From: Neptunomonas concharum
GTDB lineage: Bacteria > Pseudomonadota > Gammaproteobacteria > Pseudomonadales > Balneatricaceae
Length of the DNA stretch: 64,000 nucleotides
Reading direction: 5' to 3'
NCBI RefSeq assembly: GCF_008630635.1
Contig: NZ_CP043869.1
Coordinates: forward strand, 620,001 to 684,000
Shown: positions 63,291 to 64,000 of the stretch, piece after piece
How the letters are laid out: every line of letters starts with the position of its first letter
Numbering within the stretch: position 1 is the stretch's first letter
The notes under the pieces: model-generated
What the model saw: the letters and a program-made list of their open reading frames with translations, nothing else
Databases searched by the model: none
Told to the model about the DNA's origin: nothing
Position numbers and translations under genes: made by a program

Positions 63291-64000
63291 ATGCCTTCAT
63301 CTTTCAATATGGATAACTTGCCATTTAGCCTGCTGAGTGATAGCGAGCAAGCATTGCTTCGTCAAAATCTTGATATTGGCTATTTTCAGAAAGGTGAGGT
63401 CGTAATGGCGGCCGGATCTGTTCCTGAAGGTGTGTATGTTGTCTTGAAAGGACGAGTTTCGGAGAGTGAAGCACCTGACGGTGAAGATGATGGTCAGGAG
63501 CATATATTTGTTCACTATGAGAATGAGGATTACTTTGGTGCTTGGTCGGCAATTAAAGGCAGGGCTATTCATAACTTTACCGCAGAAGAGGAAACGATTT
63601 GCCATATCATTCCTACTAAGACGGTGTTGGATCTAGTTTCTACTAACTCCTTGTTTGCTGATTATTTTCAACAAAATTTAACGGCAAAGACTGAGATTCT
63701 TGAGCAGCACGGTGAATCTCAGGACATGGCTGAGTTTATGTTAGCCAGAGTGAGTGAGGGTGTAATCAGGGAGCCTCTGATTGTTCTAGAAGAAACCTCA
63801 ATCAAAGAAGCCACTGTTCTGATGCGCGAGAAAAAAGTGGACTGTGTGCTGGTTCGAAAAGGGACTCGATACGGAATGGTAACGGGTACGGACCTGTTAA
63901 ATGCAGTGGTGATGAATGAATTACCGATATCGACATCGGTGGCTGATATAGCCACGTATCGCTTAATAAGTATCAACCCAGACGAGTATCTGTTCAACGC
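63291..64000 (+). CDS. cNMP-binding/CBS-domain protein (DUF294 type), cut by window edge
   Basis: An open frame runs from the ATG at 63291 (GAGG upstream) to the window end, giving at least 236 residues. The N-terminus (about 10-140) resembles a cyclic-nucleotide-binding domain (FQKGEVVMAAGSVPEGVYVV, LKGRVSE). From about 155 CBS motifs follow (IKEATVLMREKKVDCVLV, YGMVTGTDLLNAVV). Proteins with this order usually continue into a DUF294 nucleotidyltransferase-like domain and sit beside acetate symporters. The rest lies beyond the window, so the final domain is assumed. Confidence 0.8.
   Translation, partial: MPSSFNMDNLPFSLLSDSEQALLRQNLDIGYFQKGEVVMAAGSVPEGVYVVLKGRVSESEAPDGEDDGQEHIFVHYENEDYFGAWSAIKGRAIHNFTAEEETICHIIPTKTVLDLVSTNSLFADYFQQNLTAKTEILEQHGESQDMAEFMLARVSEGVIREPLIVLEETSIKEATVLMREKKVDCVLVRKGTRYGMVTGTDLLNAVVMNELPISTSVADIATYRLISINPDEYLFN

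Overview
The window reads as chromosomal DNA of a flagellated, aerobic, probably marine gammaproteobacterium. Three things suggest an Oceanospirillales-type organism such as Neptunomonas, Amphritea or Marinobacterium: the csrA / tRNA-Ser / tRNA-Arg order, a Vibrio/Pseudomonas-style polar flagellar cluster under FlrABC, and Na+-linked energetics (oxaloacetate decarboxylase pump, SSS-family symporters). The genus is an inference. I saw no insertion sequence, prophage, integrase or CRISPR array.

Layout. (1) 1-5.95 kb: csrA, a tRNA cluster (Ser-GCT and three Arg-ACG), thiI, and the oadGAB Na+ pump operon closed by a strong terminator. (2) 5.97-8.88 kb: an HDAC-family deacetylase (minus strand), a short intergenic unit with an FNR/ANR-type box and an orphan terminator, a receiver-TPR protein whose phospho-acceptor Asp is gone, and tRNA-Arg(CCT) on the minus strand. 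(3) 8.93-22.26 kb: a complete phenol meta-cleavage module. A DmpR-type sigma-54 activator diverges from dmpKLMNOPQBCEFGHI. It encodes phenol to catechol, 2-hydroxymuconic semialdehyde, 4-oxalocrotonate, then pyruvate and acetyl-CoA. The hydrolase gene dmpD is absent. (4) 22.45-29.0 kb: a four-gene envelope operon (Ycf48-like lipoprotein, MMPL/RND protein, DUF1302 barrel, DUF1329 protein) with its own sigma-54 promoter. That promoter's upstream layout closely copies the phenol promoter, so it is probably in the same regulon and may move aromatic or hydrophobic substrates across the envelope. (5) 29.0-53.8 kb: the flagellar locus. flgN/flgM/flgA are on minus; cheV-cheR, flgBCDE, flgFGHIJ, flgKL, fliC, flaG-fliD-fliS and flrABC are on plus, with a FliT-like gene on minus. 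Recognisable sigma-54 promoters precede flgB and flgF, and sigma-28 promoters precede flgM, flgK and fliC. (6) 53.8-64 kb: acetate metabolism. acs, the CrbR response regulator, the CrbS sensor kinase fused to an SSS transporter (minus), a DUF4212/SSS acetate-type symporter pair, and the start of a cNMP-CBS (DUF294-type) gene cut by the window edge.

How it works together. Phenol sensed by the DmpR homologue would switch on catabolism and, by inference, the envelope operon. The meta pathway ends in acetyl-CoA, and acs/symporter/CrbSR handle acetate. The acs and symporter promoters both carry a GAC-N4-GTC palindrome exactly 32.5 bp upstream of their predicted -10, a good candidate CrbR operator. 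The flagellar genes follow the usual FlrA -> FlrBC/sigma-54 -> sigma-28 hierarchy, with a FleQ-box-like palindrome just upstream of flrA.

All functional calls come from reading the translated sequence and motifs. No database search was possible.
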